Shown: positions 6,247 through 7,559 of the stretch, in pieces
How positions within the stretch are numbered: position 1 is the stretch's first letter
Layout of the letters: every line of letters starts with the position of its first letter
Assembly: GCA_945860375.1 (NCBI GenBank)
Contig: CAMAQR010000105.1
Span: forward strand, 1 to 7,559
Reading direction: 5' to 3'
From: Pseudorhodobacter antarcticus
Lineage (GTDB): Bacteria; Pseudomonadota; Alphaproteobacteria; Rhodobacterales; Rhodobacteraceae
DNA length: 7,559 bases
Notes under the pieces: generated by a model
What the model was told of the DNA's origin: nothing
The model's input: the letters and a program-made list of their open reading frames with translations, nothing else
Database searches by the model: none
Translations under genes and position numbers: made by a program

Positions 6247-7559
6247 GCGCTGGCCTTTCTGTTGTGTGACGCGCCCATCATGTGCAGGCCTATTTCGTTC
6301 ACCGTAACGGTCTTCGGATCGAGTTCTGCCACAAGGCACCCCTGAAACATAACCAGCAACCTGTCCGCTAGCTTCATGCATTCATCGAGCTGGACGGAAA
6401 TCAACAAGATTGCGACACCCTCGGCACGGCGGCGCATGATCTCGTCATGAATGCCTTCAGTGGCCCCGATATCAACGCCGCGCGTCGGCTGGTCGATCAG
6501 AAGGAATTGCTTGCCTTGGGAAAATTCGCGGGCCAGCACGACCTTTTGCATATTGCCGCCTGACAGGGATTTCACCGGTGCATCCGGTCCCTGGGTGCGA
6601 ATATCGAACCGCTTGATCAATGCTGCGGCCTCAGCCCGGACCCGACCCCAACGGATCATGCCACCCTTGGAAAAGGCGGGTGAATCCTGCCGTCCCATCA
6701 GGATGTTGGACATGATGGACGCCTGCACATCCACTCCGCGCACCAGACGGTCGGCAGGTACATGAGCAAGGCCCGCCCCCCGGACGATATCTGCGGGAGC
6801 ACCAGCAATATCTCGCCCATTCAGGTTCATACTACCATAACTGGGGGCACGCAAACCAGCCACAACCTCGGCCAGTTCAGTCTGGCCGTTCCCGTCGACA
6901 CCGGCAATGGCCACAATCTCACCGGCGTGGACGGTCAGAGAGACATCCATCAGCGCGGGCAACCCTCGGTCGTCACGAGCATGAACGCGGGTCAGGGTCA
7001 AAACGGGCGCACCGGCGGTTCCGTCGCGACGCTTGCGCCCAAAATCGACAGGACGGCCGACCATCATCTGCGCCAGTCGCGCCTCTGTCAGCCCTTTGGC
7101 AGGCTCGGTGCCGATCACAGCGCCATCGCGCAAAACCGTCACCGTGTCCGACACCTCTAGCACCTCGTCCAGATGGTGCGAAATCAGGATCACAGTCATG
7201 CCCTGATCGGTGAACCCACGCAGCGTGCGAAACAGATCGCGACCTTCCTGAGGGGTCAGCACGGCGGTGGGTTCGTCCAAAATGACGATCCGTGCGCCTC
7301 GGGCGAGCACTTTTAGGATCTCGACGCGCTGTTCGCTTCCGACAGACAGATCGCGCACGACACGGGTAGGGTCAACTGCCAGACCCGAGGAGGCGGAAAG
7401 CGCGCGCACAGCAGCCACCTGCGACGCGCTGTCGATTAAGCCGCCGCGCACAATTTCCATGCCCAAGAATATGTTCTCGGCTACGGTCAGCGAGGGAACC
7501 AGTTTGAAATGCTGATGCACCATGCCAAGACCAAGGCCGATAGCCACCTGTGGCGAGGT
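6243..7559 (-). CDS. Nucleoside ABC transporter ATP-binding protein, two nucleotide-binding domains (partial, 5' end missing)
   Basis: The frame is open to the right edge: 438 residues are visible of a family that is usually about 500-510 long, so roughly 70 residues including the first Walker A are outside the window. Domain 1 shows the Q-loop MVHQHFKLVPSLTVAEN (about 13-29), signature LSVGSEQRVEIL (about 71-82), Walker B IVILDEPTAVLTP (about 91-103) and H-loop ISHHLDEV (about 126-133). Domain 2 shows GVDGNGQTEL (about 220-229), in which the usual Lys is replaced, LSGGNMQK (about 332-339), a Walker B with Gln instead of Glu (LLIDQPTRGVD), and no H-loop His (ISVQLDE). A weakened second site is normal for this RbsA/NupO-like type. 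The protein would drive import through the two permeases encoded directly downstream. The GTG at 7547 is not the true start, because the reading frame and family similarity continue beyond it. Confidence 0.95.
   Translation of the reverse strand, partial: TSPQVAIGLGLGMVHQHFKLVPSLTVAENIFLGMEIVRGGLIDSASQVAAVRALSASSGLAVDPTRVVRDLSVGSEQRVEILKVLARGARIVILDEPTAVLTPQEGRDLFRTLRGFTDQGMTVILISHHLDEVLEVSDTVTVLRDGAVIGTEPAKGLTEARLAQMMVGRPVDFGRKRRDGTAGAPVLTLTRVHARDDRGLPALMDVSLTVHAGEIVAIAGVDGNGQTELAEVVAGLRAPSYGSMNLNGRDIAGAPADIVRGAGLAHVPADRLVRGVDVQASIMSNILMGRQDSPAFSKGGMIRWGRVRAEAAALIKRFDIRTQGPDAPVKSLSGGNMQKVVLAREFSQGKQFLLIDQPTRGVDIGATEGIHDEIMRRRAEGVAILLISVQLDECMKLADRLLVMFQGCLVAELDPKTVTVNEIGLHMMGASHNRKASA

Larger units (their letters stand above)
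489..7559 (-). other. Probable single nucleoside uptake and breakdown operon (eight genes, 5' end outside window)
   Basis: All eight convincing genes lie on the minus strand with almost no space between them. In transcription order the junctions are: ATPase/permease 1, ATGA 4-nt overlap (6243-6246); permease 1/permease 2, 13-nt overlap (5173-5185); permease 2/NH-B, TGATG 1-nt overlap at 4223; NH-B/NH-A, ATGA overlap (3207-3210); NH-A/cysteine hydrolase, 12 nt; cysteine hydrolase/MarR, 30 nt; MarR/DUF1185, 43 nt. No promoter or terminator is evident in these gaps, so co-transcription is the simplest inference. The promoter, the start of the ATPase gene and probably a BMP-type binding-protein gene would lie to the right of the window. 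A separate promoter for marR or the DUF1185 gene cannot be excluded. Confidence 0.8.

Noticed and set aside
6243..7559. Defective second ATP site of the ABC ATPase as a sign of a broken gene
   Set aside because: Replacement of the Walker A Lys, Walker B Glu and H-loop His in the second domain is usual for RbsA/NupO-like proteins, and the frame is intact.

Overview
The window looks like part of an alphaproteobacterial chromosome or large replicon, most likely from the Rhodobacterales (marine roseobacter group). The reasons are the moderately high GC content, the coding style, and a gene set typical of that group: a DUF1185 'amino acid synthesis' protein, a RutB-like cysteine hydrolase and a BMP-type nucleoside ABC transporter. 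This placement is inferred from protein character, not from a marker gene.

Layout: every convincing gene is on the minus strand, so transcription runs from right to left. It begins beyond the right edge and ends near position 489. In transcription order the genes are: a sugar/nucleoside-type ABC ATPase with two nucleotide-binding domains (5' end cut by the window edge), two BMP-family inner-membrane permeases, two different nucleoside hydrolases (NH-A and NH-B), an isochorismatase-like cysteine hydrolase, a MarR-family regulator, and a DUF1185 (PF06684) protein. The junctions are very tight: 4-nt ATGA overlap, 13-nt overlap, 1-nt TGATG overlap, 4-nt ATGA overlap, then gaps of 12, 30 and 43 nt. 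The simplest reading is one operon with translational coupling. Positions 1-488 hold no convincing gene but contain a cluster of perfect inverted repeats.

How the genes may work together: the transporter, with a BMP-type substrate-binding lipoprotein expected to the right of the window, would bring in a nucleoside or similar N-riboside. The nucleoside hydrolases would cut the N-glycosidic bond to give ribose and a free base. The cysteine hydrolase, which carries the Asp-Lys-Cys triad and resembles ureidoacrylate/biuret-type amidohydrolases, could hydrolyse an amide or carbamoyl group in a later breakdown step. DUF1185 has no established reaction. The MarR protein is the obvious candidate regulator.

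The most interesting points are: NH-B lacks the usual catalytic Asn and His positions although it keeps the calcium-site aspartates; an unusual pathway (transporter + two hydrolases + amidohydrolase + DUF1185) is suggested; a run of nine C bases near the start of marR could switch the regulator off by slippage; and a 27-bp palindrome with other dyads lies downstream of the operon.
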